A stretch of 64,000 bases of DNA from Colius striatus. Its lineage: Eukaryota > Chordata > Aves > Coliiformes > Coliidae. Under the pieces are notes generated by a model. That model made no database searches and was not told the DNA's origin. It saw nothing but the letters and a program-made list of their open reading frames with translations. Position 1 is the first letter of the stretch; every line of letters starts with the position of its first letter. A program made the position numbers and the translations under genes. Where the stretch lies: the NCBI RefSeq assembly GCF_028858725.1, contig NC_084759.1:90702889-90766888 (forward strand). The letters run 5' to 3'. Shown here one piece after another: positions 22,335 through 54,052 of this stretch.

Positions 22335-24020
22335 TCCGCGGGCGTGCGCTGAGGGGCGAGAGCTGCGGGTGACCTTACACCTTCCGCGCCGGCGACCCTG
22401 CCGTATGGTGGGATCGGGTCGGGTCGGGGTGGCTCCGGGGAAGGATGGAGCGCGGCAGGTTGGTGGGTGGACGGGGTTGTCCTACACGTGGTGGGCTTTG
22501 GCTTGCTTTTGGTAATTAAGAACTGGCAGATGGAGGCCTCAGGGGTGCACGGGCTGCTGAGGATGCTCAGGGCAGGCCGTGGGGTGCCCGCGGAGTGTCC
22601 TTTCTGAGCAAGGAACTGGAAAGATGGGCTTTCATCTTCTTAAATAGGCTCACGAGATGACATTGTGCTTTTTTTCCCCTCTGGGTTTGGCACCAAATCT
22701 TCAGCCATTCTTGGTCTGGCATCTGTTGTTCTTGTGGGTACTCTGAGCACCTCTTGCCAGTGGGTTGTGGGGTTTTTAGCAAGTCTGGCTAATGCAGTGG
22801 ACCAAGAAGCTTCTTTTCCTATATTTTATGTGTTGCCCTTCCTCTCCTTGTAAGAGTCTGAACGTGACTAAAACATGAGAGATCTACTTCAATAGCAGCA
22901 TTAGTAATGCTGCTGCTACTGAACTAGCCCTTACTTGAAAGACAAGTGATTCGTCTCCTACTGTTTGTGTATCTAGTCTTCTCTCTAATCTTAAAGCCTT
23001 TGACCGTGGAAGTTTTGGAGTGTGTTGGGACCCGTTCCAGCAATGTTGCTCAGACTGTTTACCCTTTCAATGAGTCTGTTTGCTGAGCAGAGGCACGAGA
23101 GTTCCGTGTTCCACAAAATTTATGCTGCGGAAAGGAAGGAAAACTCAAGAGAAGTATGAAGATGAGTGAAATCTGGGGATTCTATGTCAGAGAGGAAAGG
23201 TATTTCCTGGGAAACTGAGAGCTGCTCAGAGCCTGGAAGCCAGGGTCATGGAGGAGGGGGGAGAGCTGCGTCCTGAGGTGTGCATACTGGCTCAGGTACG
23301 TCACTAACCTGGCGCTGGCAGCTCAGCAGGGTGCCAGAATCGCTGGGATGGGTTGGCCTCTGGCTTTTGGCAGGTGCCTGCTGTCTACATGTGAGATCTA
23401 TAGGAACTAGGCAGACAACACAGTATACCCTGCTCATGGTTGCATTGTGGATGCCTGCCAAAAGCTGTACAGATGTAGCCAGAGTGGATGGCAGCTGGTC
23501 TTTCCCACAAAATCAGCCTAAGAGCTGCCTTTTTGCTTGGGCAGTGGTGACTAGTGGTTCCCTGACAGCCTTTATTAGAGGTCCCTTTTTCTAACAAAAG
23601 GTGTGATGCCATGTGTATGCCATAATGCTGGGAAAGGGGAGCTATGCTTCTACCTATTTTATAGGCCCAGTCACAAATTGAGAGCAGAACTCCAGTTCAC
23701 TGTTTTTGTCACACCTGGCAACTTGCTTTAATCTCAAAGCCTCTGCTACCCTACCTGAAATGCTTTTCTCTCTGTACATAGTGAGCTTAGTAGATCAAGA
23801 GCACTGTTCAAGTTGGAGTGTTGGTCTATCTTTGTGAGCTAAGGAGAGGGAACTAGAAGCAGGGAAATAAATAATGAAAGCTCCCGACTGCAGCAGGTGA
23901 AAATGGAGATTAGGCATTCTCCAGTCTCTTCTCTAAAGCTGTTGTGTTCTTTGAAGACATCTGTCTTTGTCCAGAAGACTTATAAGGTGAGTCCAGGCAG
24001 GGTTGGAGTGAACTCGGGAA

Positions 24021-24066
24021 ATGGGGATGTCAGAGATGGAGATGTCAGAAGACATGGAGATGTCCG
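24021..24066 (+). repeat. Short degenerate tandem repeat
   Basis: Three imperfect units of about 15-18 bp built on ATGGAGATGTCAGAG. Confidence 0.7.
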
Positions 24067-25746
24067 GGCTGCATGCACAGCTTCCCTTCAGTGAGGGTAA
24101 TGCAGAGCAAACACTTTTGTGTTTTCACTGGCTGACCTCTAGCACAGCAATTGCTATAGTGGTGGAAGTTGCTTTTGCTGTTAAAGTTTTAATAAAGTTG
24201 CAATGTTGCAGAAGTGGGAGCACCAAAGAACTCCCTGTTTCCTATCAGGGAGGTTATGAATATGCTAGTTTGGTCCTGAAAGAGATCATTGAGAGGACAA
24301 ACATGCGCTCATCTGCTCCGTAGAAGACAATGGAAATATGACTCTTAGTTCTTGAAAGATCTCTTAGATCCACAATGCTGTTATTTCATACCCCAATTAC
24401 TTCAGGTCACCTGATCTCTCCTGAGCCAGGAGCAATGGCTGCCTGCTACAGATGAAGCGGCAAGGAGACACACAGTCACAAAAGAACAAAAACCCCTACC
24501 TCCAATGGCTGATTGTCTCCCAAATAATTTATAGCTGTGGTATTTCCAAACAGCTCCAGAGGCTGGATGTGCGTTGGTATATCTGGTAACCTGTGAAGAT
24601 CTCTAAGACCCTGTGATCCCCAAAGTGAGCAGAACAGCTAATTTGTAGTGGTTTACTTTTTTCACAGAGTAAAGTATCTGTTTAACATCAAAGCTTCCCA
24701 TTTGAAGGCCACAGCAAAATGGAATCCTGTATCTCGACTCTTGCTGAGTAGGCAGCCCTCGGGGCATCTATCTCAGATCCACCTGCCCTTTATACAGCTT
24801 CATTTCTGCTTCAGACAAGACTCAGGTTAATTAGGTCCTTGCATACATGATACTCTTTATGTATCTGCATTAGTGCTGACATCATATACAGTAAACAGCC
24901 TTAGAAACTAGCTCCCAACATATCTATGGAGCGAGTTCAGCTCAGGCTGTTTGGAGATTATTTCACTCACTGTCCTTCAATGCTGTTCTGTAGGAGTTGA
25001 GAAATAGTTTAGGTCTTGCGTTCCCCATGGAAATGGATCTGCAGATGTGAGCCTTGCCCATGAGGCTTTCTGAATCTCATACCTTTGTCTCTGTAGCAAT
25101 CTTCTTTGTGACTTCGGTTTAAGTGACTTTGTAAATTGTCTCTCTGATTTTTCTGCCTCGTGCTCTGCAGATATAGTGGCTGAAGTTAGCCAGGCTTTTC
25201 TAGTTAGACTCTGCCCACACCCTCAGCTAGTTATGGGAATATTCCCTTTTATAACAAACTTAAATTCAGGCTGACATCATTTCTTTCCTGAAGATGGGCA
25301 ACTCTTCCTGCAGCTTGCCTCCCTCAGACTTTTCTGAGTAGTGCTCAATTGCAGTTAGAGAAGCAAAGTTGCCACTATCCTGTCTCCCCGATCTACATTC
25401 CCAAAAGAAAGACTGGGTCTGCATTGAGTGCTGTAGTAAACATTCCCCTTAGAGAAAACCAAGTCTGTCCTAGGATTTTGTCCTTCTTCAACCTCCTAAG
25501 CTGTTAGGTTGACCATTGCTGGAACTGATTCTCTAATAGCATGATTAGAATTTTACTTTACAAATGTGCATTGGCATACTTATTTACTTTAGGCTGGGTA
25601 GGCGTGGGTTTATTTAAAATTATGCCAAATAAAATTATCTGAAGGGTTTTATTGGAGAGGAACTTGTGTTCCTTCCAATGAATGGTGTTGCTAAGGTTAG
25701 TATTTGGTGACAGGACTTTTATTGGCAGTGCTTGTGGTTAGCTCTT

Positions 25747-25765
25747 TCTCTCTCTCTCTCTCTCT
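25747..25765 (+). repeat. (TC)n microsatellite
   Basis: About nine TC dinucleotides in CBS intron 1. Confidence 0.9.
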
Positions 25766-28700
25766 TCCTTTTTGTTCAGAGTTCTAGCCCCATTATTGAA
25801 GCTTTGACAAACATCAGAGTATTGCCATTCTAGACATGGCAGAGAATCTCATTGCTTAGTTGAAGGCAATAAATACAGCTTTTCCTCTATTTCTACCATT
25901 CCTAGTTCAAGAGAAGATGGATGTTGCTGATTGTGGATTCTTTGGCCTTACAATAGAGGAAATGAGAAGATATTGTTCTGCCTGATTTGGAGGGAATCCT
26001 TCAAAGGTTATCTTTTATTTGAGAGCCACGTTCCTTTCTTTCCTGCCATCAATGCAAAGAACAAGTACTTATTTTTTCAAATCTTTGAATCTTTTACCAC
26101 AAGTAATTGTTCCCCTTTTACCCTCAATTTTTGGACCCTCTTGAAGGACAGTGAGGACTGATGATTTAAAGCTTTTGAAGGTTTTGTGTTCCTCTTTTAT
26201 GAGAGCTTGGAAGATGAACAAAATCTACTGTCCCTTGCTGCTTTATTCCTATGTGTTGAAATGGCCTGATCCTTTGGCAATGACGTACTCTGATTAGATG
26301 GACTTGGTAAATCTTGTCAGTATTACCTGTGAGCAGGGGTAGTTGGTGTTTATTTCCAGTATTGCATGCCAGCTGTCTGAAGGAGCATGTGGATATGGCT
26401 CGTAAGAAGCCTTGAAACTTCTTCAGTATATTTTCTTTACTAATAAAAGGTGATGATAGTCTTAGCTGTGACCCAGGCACCTTCTAGAAATTGAAATGAA
26501 GGTTATGTTTCACTCCAGAACTGTAAGTACAGTAATTTCTGGTAACAAAGACTGGCTGGTGTTAGGTTATGTGTATTTCTGGAATGTTAGGTTTCTTGAA
26601 CTGGTGTCTCTCAGTCTAGTCCTGATCGGTAGCCTAAGATAGGATCCATCTTGGGCATATATTAACCAAAATAAAGTATAATCATATCATTTTGGTGATG
26701 TGAAGTCTTTATAACCAGAAGGAGAATTATTTCAAGCCTTAGTCTGGAAAATGGACACTTTCAGAGGCCTTTTTTTTTTATTTCCCCCCAAAGGACAGCA
26801 ATTTAAACACCTTAGACATTTTCTTCAAATCACCATGCAAGAAAGGAATCGATGTGCCTAGAGCAGTAGTAGTTTGTGGTTAGTAGTCCGTGTTAACTTG
26901 TAGGATCAGATGCTAAAGTTCACCGATCCTGTGATTCAAATATTTTTTCAATGTGTCACTAGACCATCAACTTTGCCTGATGAAAGCTGTATCTGTTTTG
27001 TGTGCATTTGTCAGAAGGAGGAGATTCAGATCAGGGACCCTTTCCAGGCCTAGCACAGTTCAGTATTGGAAAGAGCTGAATCTTCCTGCAAAAATGATGA
27101 TGAGAAAAAACGATATTAGGAAAAAAACCCACACTTTCCAAGACTTCAGACAGATTTTTGTCTTCAGAGGAAGAGAAGCAGGCAGACCCTATTGAACAGC
27201 TGTCTGGAGCAGGAGAAATTAACTTATTGCTTCCATTTTTATATTTCCTAAATTCTGAAACAAAAAGCCTGCTAGAAGGCTTCCTTGTGGTTGAAGTGTT
27301 TGCTGTGTCTCTTACATTCAGTGTCACTGTAGCTGTGTATGAAACACATGTTCAGTTCAGGTAGGAATTTGTGGGATTTTTGGTCTCCTCAAGGGCAGAG
27401 AGGCCTTGTCAAGTGATCCTGTAAAAAAAGACTTTTCCTAAGTTTTGCACAGGGTCTTTTGGTGATGGCACCATGAAGCCTGTTCACCCTTGATGTACCT
27501 AGAAGAGCATATCCTGTGACAATCTGGAGTATTTTTCTATTGCTTTGTGTAGCTTTTCAGCTTATAGAATTGCAGACAGTCCAATAGAAATGCTTTCTGA
27601 TTACTTTACTGGATCTGAACTATGGAGGGCAGGGCAGAGGGAAGAATAGGTAATGTAGGAAGAACAGAGTCTTGAGACTGTCCATTGGTCTTACACAATA
27701 CCTCTGCTGCATGATTATTTTGGATTTTAATCCTGTCTATACAAATCATCTTAACTTTGTTTTGCAGCTTTGCTCATTTTTTTTCCCCTATGAAGGTGGG
27801 ATGTGTGTCTTGCCCCTATGACAAACTGTTTCCTGATAGTTATTTTTTCAAACTTGTATGACCTGCAGCTTTTGAAGAGGATTTCAGTCTTGTGACCCAC
27901 AGTACTCCATCTCCTGAGGAAAGTCCAGTCTACTGTGCTGTCACCTTCATCAAAGAACATGGAGAAGGTGATATCAGAAAAGCCTGTTTCTGTGTCTAAG
28001 GTACTCATTGGTCTTTGGGGAATATGTTTGCCTGTCTTTCTGTCAACCAGAATTTAGGAAAACTCTTATTGGTTTTCAGAAGGATTTCTAGGTTTTGGAG
28101 TGATTTTGGTCTTTTTTGGGTTTTTTTTCTGGAATGCTGCAGAGGTGGATGCAGTGGCCTTTCTGGAAGAGTTCTCCTTTGTGACCACAAGTAGCAGAGT
28201 CTTTTGGCACCACTTTCTAACTAGTCACCAAACAGCCTTACTCTGTTCCCCTGTGCTTGGAATTGGGAGGTTTTGTTTCAGAGGGGTTTTTTTTTTTTTG
28301 ATGTGGGAAGAGTGTCTCCCATGAGACTAGTCCTTCTCCTTGATTGGTATGGAGGTTAGTTACAGTAAGCATATGCTTCATTGTGCTTACCTCATGTAAG
28401 GCCACTGTATTGAGCTTTTGGACTCAGCATTGCAGTACAAGATTATCTTTTTGTTGATAAGGATTTGGCAAATGAAAATTACACTGAAGTGCTTTCTCAT
28501 CTTCACAGTACTATGGAAACATCATCCATTCATTAAAATACCCGTTTGTGATGCCCTTTTTTTGTATAAGGGAAAGCCAACACTGGGATGTTTGAGCATG
28601 GAATTTGTCTGAGACATACTGTGCTCTCTCATCTAACACCTGGGTCTTCGGTATAGTGACAGGATCTCTTGCAGTAGTGGCAGAACCTGTTCTTTGGTGT

Positions 28701-29148
28701 TAAGAACTACTTGTTGTCATTGTCCTTTTTTATTTATTAGGCAATAAAATTGCCTTGAAAATTGCCACTAGGGTAGTTTCTGTGCAGGCTTTCCTCTGAA
28801 GAACTGCATGCTGAGATACTAGACTGGAAACAGATTAACATAAAAGGCAGAAATGTTGGTGGAAGGACAGACAAGAATAAGGACTCCTTATTAGTAACAT
28901 GATTTTTAGCTATCAGTGAAGAGGCGGTGATGTTGAATGGATGGTTTCCCATGGTTCAGAACTTGAATAACTCAGTCTGAAAAGATTCTCTGACCTTGTT
29001 ACAGCAGGGCACACAAATCACTCTTATATTTGTGAGGGACTTTTTTCCCCTTTTGTTTCCTCTTTGGTTTTGAAGGGTTTTTTTTGAGGGGGAGGTGTTT
29101 CTTCTTTGTGTTTTTTTTATCCTTTCCTCCCCCTCCCCTAAGGGTGAA

Positions 29149-48683
<19,535 letters not shown>

Positions 48684-48943
48684 AGTCAAGTAGCAGCGTA
48701 GAGCCTCTTCAACAACATTTTTGCAATCTCCAACAAAGAATCAGGTTTATATTTAGGTAGAATATAAAGATGGAGGGGGGTTTGTGGTGTATCTGTCTGC
48801 TATAAAATGCTGAAGACAAGCAGTTAGCTATCCTGGTGTCAGCTATGCAGCCAGTGCATTTTGCTGTATTGCACAGCCTCTGGGGTCTTGTTTCTTAATC
48901 AGGTTACACAGTATCTCATATCAAGACAATTTATTTTTTTACC

Positions 48944-48962
48944 TATATATATATATATATAT
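48944..48962 (+). repeat. (TA)n microsatellite
   Basis: About nine TA units followed by GTGTGT, inside the CBS 3' UTR. Confidence 0.9.
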
Positions 48963-49063
48963 GTGTGTAAAAATATTGCCTAAATTAAGTGATATTTTCC
49001 TTACTTGTTACGTCTGAAGCCTGACTTTCCAAAACATTGTTTCAGATTCATAAAATGTGTTGA

Positions 49064-49069
49064 AATAAA
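49064..49069 (+). promoter_or_regulatory. CBS poly(A) signal AATAAA
   Basis: First canonical hexamer after the CBS stop, 381 nt downstream. Confidence 0.7.
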
Positions 49070-52000
49070 GAGTTACTGAAGCAGAGGTCCAGGAGAGCTC
49101 TGGAAAGTTTTGGATTTTGGGTTTTTCTTTTTTTTGTGCAAGAATGTTAAGTTAGGTACTACTTATCTGGAGACAAAAATGGGGCTGGGGTGTGGAGAGC
49201 AGAAAGGAGGAGTTCCCTTCAGGTGACAACAGTGTAAACCAGGAGGAAATCCTGAGGTTTAGAGTGGGGTCTTGTTTCAGCCAGCTGCTCTGAGGAAAAA
49301 CTTGAATGGAAGCCTGACAGTGAGGTGACAAACTAGTGACCACATTCTACACGGTGCACCATCTTTCACTGCAAAGATAGACCTTTCCTTGTTTTCCAGT
49401 TGTACCCTAATAAGTAAGCACAAGTGAAAAGATTAAAAGGTAAGATCAAGCTTCTTGCCTGAAAGGTTTTCAAAATCATGTTGTTTCATCTGGTATCTTC
49501 CCCTTACCTCACCACCCTCTTATTTATCTTAAAGTGCTTCCTCTTATGCCAGTTTTAGAAGAATTCAAGGTAATCTGTCAAGAGCTGTAAACTTTCAAGG
49601 CCTGTTCAAGTGCTTCTACACTGCAGTGCCTTATTCAAGGAGAAAAGCCCCTACAACTGATTCAATTCACTGTAGCCGAGCTTGGAAGTTAACTAGAAGA
49701 CATGGTGTGGACTAGTATTGTCAAGAGCAGATGAGTAACATGCAGTAGGTGTGTGCAGCTCCAGCTTCCCCCATTCTATAACTCTGGATTCTTCAGTGGC
49801 ACAGCCTCATCCATAAGCTGCTGCGCTCAGGCTGCTGACTGCTGGCAGTGAAAGTAAGGGTGAGTGGAATTGCTCTGTGGTTACAGCAGAAAAGTAGCTT
49901 TTCTTCATAAAGGGTGCTCTAATCATCTTCTGACTGGCCTTTTGCCAAGACTAACATTTTTGGTCAGCAAGAATGACACTTTCCCGAGCTTGTGTCTTTT
50001 TCCACTGAAATGGAAAAGTACTGTTTCAGCGGGAGCTATTGCTGGTAGGAGATCAAAGCTGTGGGGTTTTTGGTTGGTTGGTTTGTTTGTTTTTAAAGAA
50101 AAAAGCTGAAGAGAATTTTGAGTCAGCTAAGAGAAGATGAAGGTGTTATTTAAAAATCACAATTACTACCTCCTGTATATAGATTCTTTTTCTACCTTGC
50201 TGGCCTCCCTGTGGCAGTGCAGTTTGCTGTGCATTTTGGAAGTTGATGCTCAGAGGAGAGGTAGTGGAAGCAGCACTGTCCCGTGCCAGTACTGAGCAAA
50301 GAGCATCAAGCAAAGCCTTTGCATTTGTGCCCTGGGTCATGATGGCCTGGAGAGGGTAGGCAAGAGCTCAAAGCCAAAGAAGTGACGCCAGTGTCAGCAC
50401 TTGCCTTCCAGAAGTGTGATAACTTGATTTGTTTTCTAGCTGCTTCTCTCTCACCTTAAATTTTTGAATGCTAAGAACTTTGTTGTAATAATAAAACACC
50501 TCAGACTTATTTCTGACAACTCTTTAATGCCATGCTGGTAAATACTAGGTTTATTCTGGCCTTATTCTGTTTATTTCCTTAGCCCTTGGCTGTCCCTTCA
50601 GATTAGAGGTGTTACTGAAGTAATATGACCCATGCTTACCTTAAACTATGGTACAACCATTACATTCATATTCTTCTTTTAAGATTTAAGACATTTTTTT
50701 TCCCAAGGCTCTGGAATAAACTACTATAAAGTGTAAAAACTACTATAAAGTCAAAACATTTGCAACTTCAAGAATAATTTGCTCTAAAGAATGGTTCATG
50801 TTCCTATTTTTTTTTTTCTATTGTTCCCCCTCTCCCCTTACACTGTACTTTGATTCCCTTTTCACTGTTCCCTGACACTGCAGTAGCAACCCCAGCTTGG
50901 GTGCTCTGAGTAATGGAGAGCTGAACTAGTGTACCAAACGTGTGTACCTGTGCGTTGTGTTTAGCTTTTCGAGGCTGAACAGCTCTGTCCCACTTCTGCT
51001 GCTTCTTGACAGAGCCTAATAACTCATCTTTCAAACTGTAGGGTGGTCTTTTATATTTGTTAGCCATGGGCTCATAAATAATTGAGCACAGTTAAAGGCA
51101 CAGCCTTTGTTCTTAGCAGTTTTATCATCCTTTATGTTTTTCAATGTAGAGAAAGTCTGAATAGCCAGTTGTACCCCTTCAGACATTTGTATTTCAGCCA
51201 AACCTCTAAACTCATTTTGCAATTATTTCAAATACTGTTGTCAGATATATTTTCATGTTCATTCTTAATTTACAGGTAAGGCTGAGAGGGACTTATTTCT
51301 TTGATTACTTGTGTTTTCACTGCATCCTTTGATTTCCCACTGGTAAAGGAACCTGTGTACTTGACTAGATGCTATTAACTGCAGGATTTACTGCAATTGT
51401 AGCTGTCACTGCCACTAAATTTCAGCATTGCTGGTGCCCTTGAAAATTCACCTTACTTTGTTATGATTTTCCCTGTTTTTGCATCTGATCTTCACTGATG
51501 GCAATAGGACAGGAGGTGCTTAAGTATTTGGGGTTTTCCTTTTCTTCCTGTGCCTGTAAAAGCTTCATGTCCCAGCCTACCTGAATTCAGCAAGAAAGAG
51601 AGACTCTCAAAGTTGCTTTTTGGAACAGCAGTACAGGAGAGGAGTTAAGAGTTGGGTCAGCAGAAGATTAATGGGTAGTTTTACCTGTGACACAGAGAAG
51701 AGTGTAAAGGTTTTAATTTGCTTTTTTTTAGCTTACCATTCATAAATTGATCTCTGTAACATCATGAAACCAGGTAGTATTACTGAACAAAAAAGAAGAG
51801 GTGGTGAGAGCGGATAGGGAAGAGGGAATGTAAGTCTAAAGCAATCCAAGTAAGCCAGAGTATCCAAGAAATCCACACATGCTGCTCTGCCTCTGCAGCT
51901 GGTTTGTCACCTGTTCTACGGCAGCCACCAGCCACTCTTATTCACAGAAGAAACCCTGTCTGACCAGAGGAACTGAGGAGATAGATGAAGTTGCTGAATG

Positions 52001-52120
52001 ACTGAAAAACTTTCCAGAGCTCTTTCTTGTAGTAAGGATGAAAGCAGCAAAGAGAAGGAAATGGGACTCCTGCATGAAGTTTCTCTGATGCAAAAGCTTA
52101 TGAGTGTGATGGGTTGGTTT

Positions 52121-52144
52121 TGTGTGTGTGTGTGTATGTGTGTG
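52121..52144 (+). repeat. (TG)n microsatellite
   Basis: TG run with one TATG interruption. Confidence 0.9.
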
Positions 52145-52921
52145 AACTAGTTACTAGTCCAGTCTTGGTTAGTAGTGATAGGGCTGGGTTAATGCTTGGC
52201 TCCCCTCTGTTTCAAATACTGTGAGGACCAATAAAGACATTGCAGTTTGTTTGGTATTTAACCTGAAGTTCAAGTCCAGAGCTTGAACTGAACTGTATGT
52301 TTGTTTTTCTGAGGTGGGTGCCTTCATCCTCTGTTTACTTGTGCTGGTTATGCAAGTGCTGACTAAGCCTGAAAAACTGTTTTGCATGTGGATACTTGTA
52401 TCAACAATTTATGCTGTATTTGTTTATAAACTGTAAATGGATAACAGTCCTTTTTGTCTAATATTGGCTCTGCAAAAGTACCTTTATTTTCTCATCTGAA
52501 GACAATTATCCAGTAAACTGTGTATAATATTTTGTGAGCTGCTACCAGGCAATGACTTAAGGATCGTTTTGAAGTCATTGCATCCAATATTACTTCTCAC
52601 TTCTTCCCCAAGCTGTGGCTGACTCCAGAATTCTGTCTAGCTGTGGTTGCACTAAGCTACCAGACCGGTCTCATCTGCCCACTGAGCTCACCGCAGGATG
52701 ATTTCTGCAGTTGTCTGCTTGCCATTAGGGATATCCCACAGCATGCTCCCTGGTCAAGAGTTGCCTAGCATTGCCACTGTCATCTATCAGCCTTTCTTAG
52801 CATGTCAGCACGCTACTATGGCAAAGGGAAGACTTCATGTGCTTTAAAGAGCTGGGAAAAATCAATATTGTGCACTGTACTTATTGCACAAATGTTCACA
52901 AATGTACAATCTAAGGAGATC

Positions 52922-52927
52922 AATAAA
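52922..52927 (+). promoter_or_regulatory. Strong-looking poly(A) signal AATAAA
   Basis: TGTA words upstream (TGTACTTATTG, TGTACAATC) and a G/T-rich stretch (CTGGGGTTCTTTAATGTCTG) downstream give it the full layout of a used site. It lies 4.2 kb past the CBS stop. Confidence 0.5.
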
Positions 52928-53130
52928 AACCGTTTGATTGCAGAATGACTCTGGGGTTCTTTAATGTCTGTTCAAATGGACAATATGTTAAAATATAGAC
53001 CGTGAGAAGCTTCTGTCAGCTGCAGAAGACCTCTTGCTTTCAGTGTGTGGACTGCAGTGCTTTACAGTCACATTCCTCTATCTCCAGAGAGCTGCTGGTA
53101 TGGCAGGATGGGCAGAGAGTGTGGGAAAAT

Positions 53131-53147
53131 GAGAGAGAGAGAGAGAG
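53131..53147 (+). repeat. (GA)n microsatellite
   Basis: Eight to nine GA units. Confidence 0.9.
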
Positions 53148-53542
53148 GCAAGGAGAGCTGTAAACACGCTCAAGTTGCAGCTGCGGTGTCAAAAAACACA
53201 TCTATCCTACTAATCGTGGTTGGGCGTTGTGTGTTGGATAAGTAGAACATCTGTGTTGAGATAATGTAGGCCTATGATAGACTTGGAGGCATGTGCTTGA
53301 GATTACTGCCGTGCTCTGGGAAAGATCAAAGCACAGTGGAAAATTACACCCGTGCAAATCTTTGATACATAGGTGAAAAGAGCAAGTTCAGTGATCCTCT
53401 AGCAGTGGAACAAGCTCTGTGGTGCTTGTGTTCCTCCCTGTGTACCTCTGCCAGGGTCCTGCTTTGGGAAACCTCAGTTTCCGAGGATATGAAATTAAAA
53501 TTACTCTTTTTGGATTTCATCTGTGGTTTTGTGGTGGTTCCA

Positions 53543-54052
53543 CATGTGGAAGAGGGGACAGAATGTACCCTCAGCAAGTTCGCTGATGACACCAAACTGG
53601 GAGGACTGGCTGATTCCCCAGAGGGCTGTGCTGCCATTCAGCAGGATCTCGACCGGCTTGAGAGTTGGGCACAGAGGAACCTCATGAGGTTCAACAAGGA
53701 CAAGTGCAGAGTCCTGCACCTGGGAAGGAACAACCCCATGCACCAGTACAGGCTGGGGATGGACCTGCTGGGGAGCAGCTCTGCAGAGAGAGACCTGGGA
53801 GTCCTGATTGATAATAAGCTAACCATGAGCCAGCGATGTGCCCTCGTGGCCAAGAAGGCCAATGGCATCCTTGGCATCAAGAATAGTGTGGCTGAGGCAC
53901 AGAGAGCAGGTCCAGGGAGGTTCTTCTTCCCCTCTACTCTGCCCTGATGAGGCCTCATCTGGAGTCCTGTGTCCAGTTCTGGGCTCCCCTGCTCAAGAGG
54001 GACAGAGAACTTCTGGGGAGAGCCCAGGGCAGAGCCACTAAGATGGCTCAGA
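53543..54052 (+). mobile_element. CR1 LINE internal fragment with RT motif
   Basis: About 510 bp. The frame reads CTLSKFADDTKLGGLADSPE and LMRFNKDKCRVLHLG, the CR1 reverse transcriptase region including the catalytic F-A-D-D box, then frameshifts into [11 protein letters not shown]-type text. The normal CR1 3' end is missing: similarity stops at about 54052. Non-functional. Confidence 0.92.

Larger units (their letters stand above)
22239..29142 (+). other. CBS: CBS intron 1
   Basis: About 6.9 kb from the CpG island to the first coding exon. It holds the ATF4-type motifs near its start, short imperfect GATGTC-rich repeats at 24021-24066 and a (TC)n run at 25747-25765. No clear CR1 copy or other gene was seen. 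Confidence 0.55.
48684..49090 (+). other. CBS: CBS 3' UTR (proximal form)
   Basis: From the TAA to about 20 nt after AATAAA at 49064-49069. Contains a (TA)n run at 48944-48962. The end is inferred from the signal. A much longer form ending near 52945 is possible. Confidence 0.7.
49091..53542. other. Region downstream of CBS, no gene recognised
   Basis: About 4.4 kb of repeat-poor sequence. It contains AATAAA at 50490-50495, a (TG)n run at 52121-52144, a well-formed AATAAA at 52922-52927 and a (GA)n run at 53131-53147. No exon with coding character was seen on either strand. Confidence 0.5.

Noticed and set aside
21666-22335. Long overlapping open frames on both strands of the CpG island (up to 213 codons, Ala/Arg/Gly/Pro rich)
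   Set aside because: They arise from the 18-bp repeat (a multiple of 3) and from GC-rich sequence poor in stop codons. No conserved domain or splice logic supports them.
53405-53947. 180-codon frame with a reverse transcriptase motif as a gene
   Set aside because: It is a fragment of a dead CR1 element that frameshifts before the end of the RT domain and lacks both element ends.
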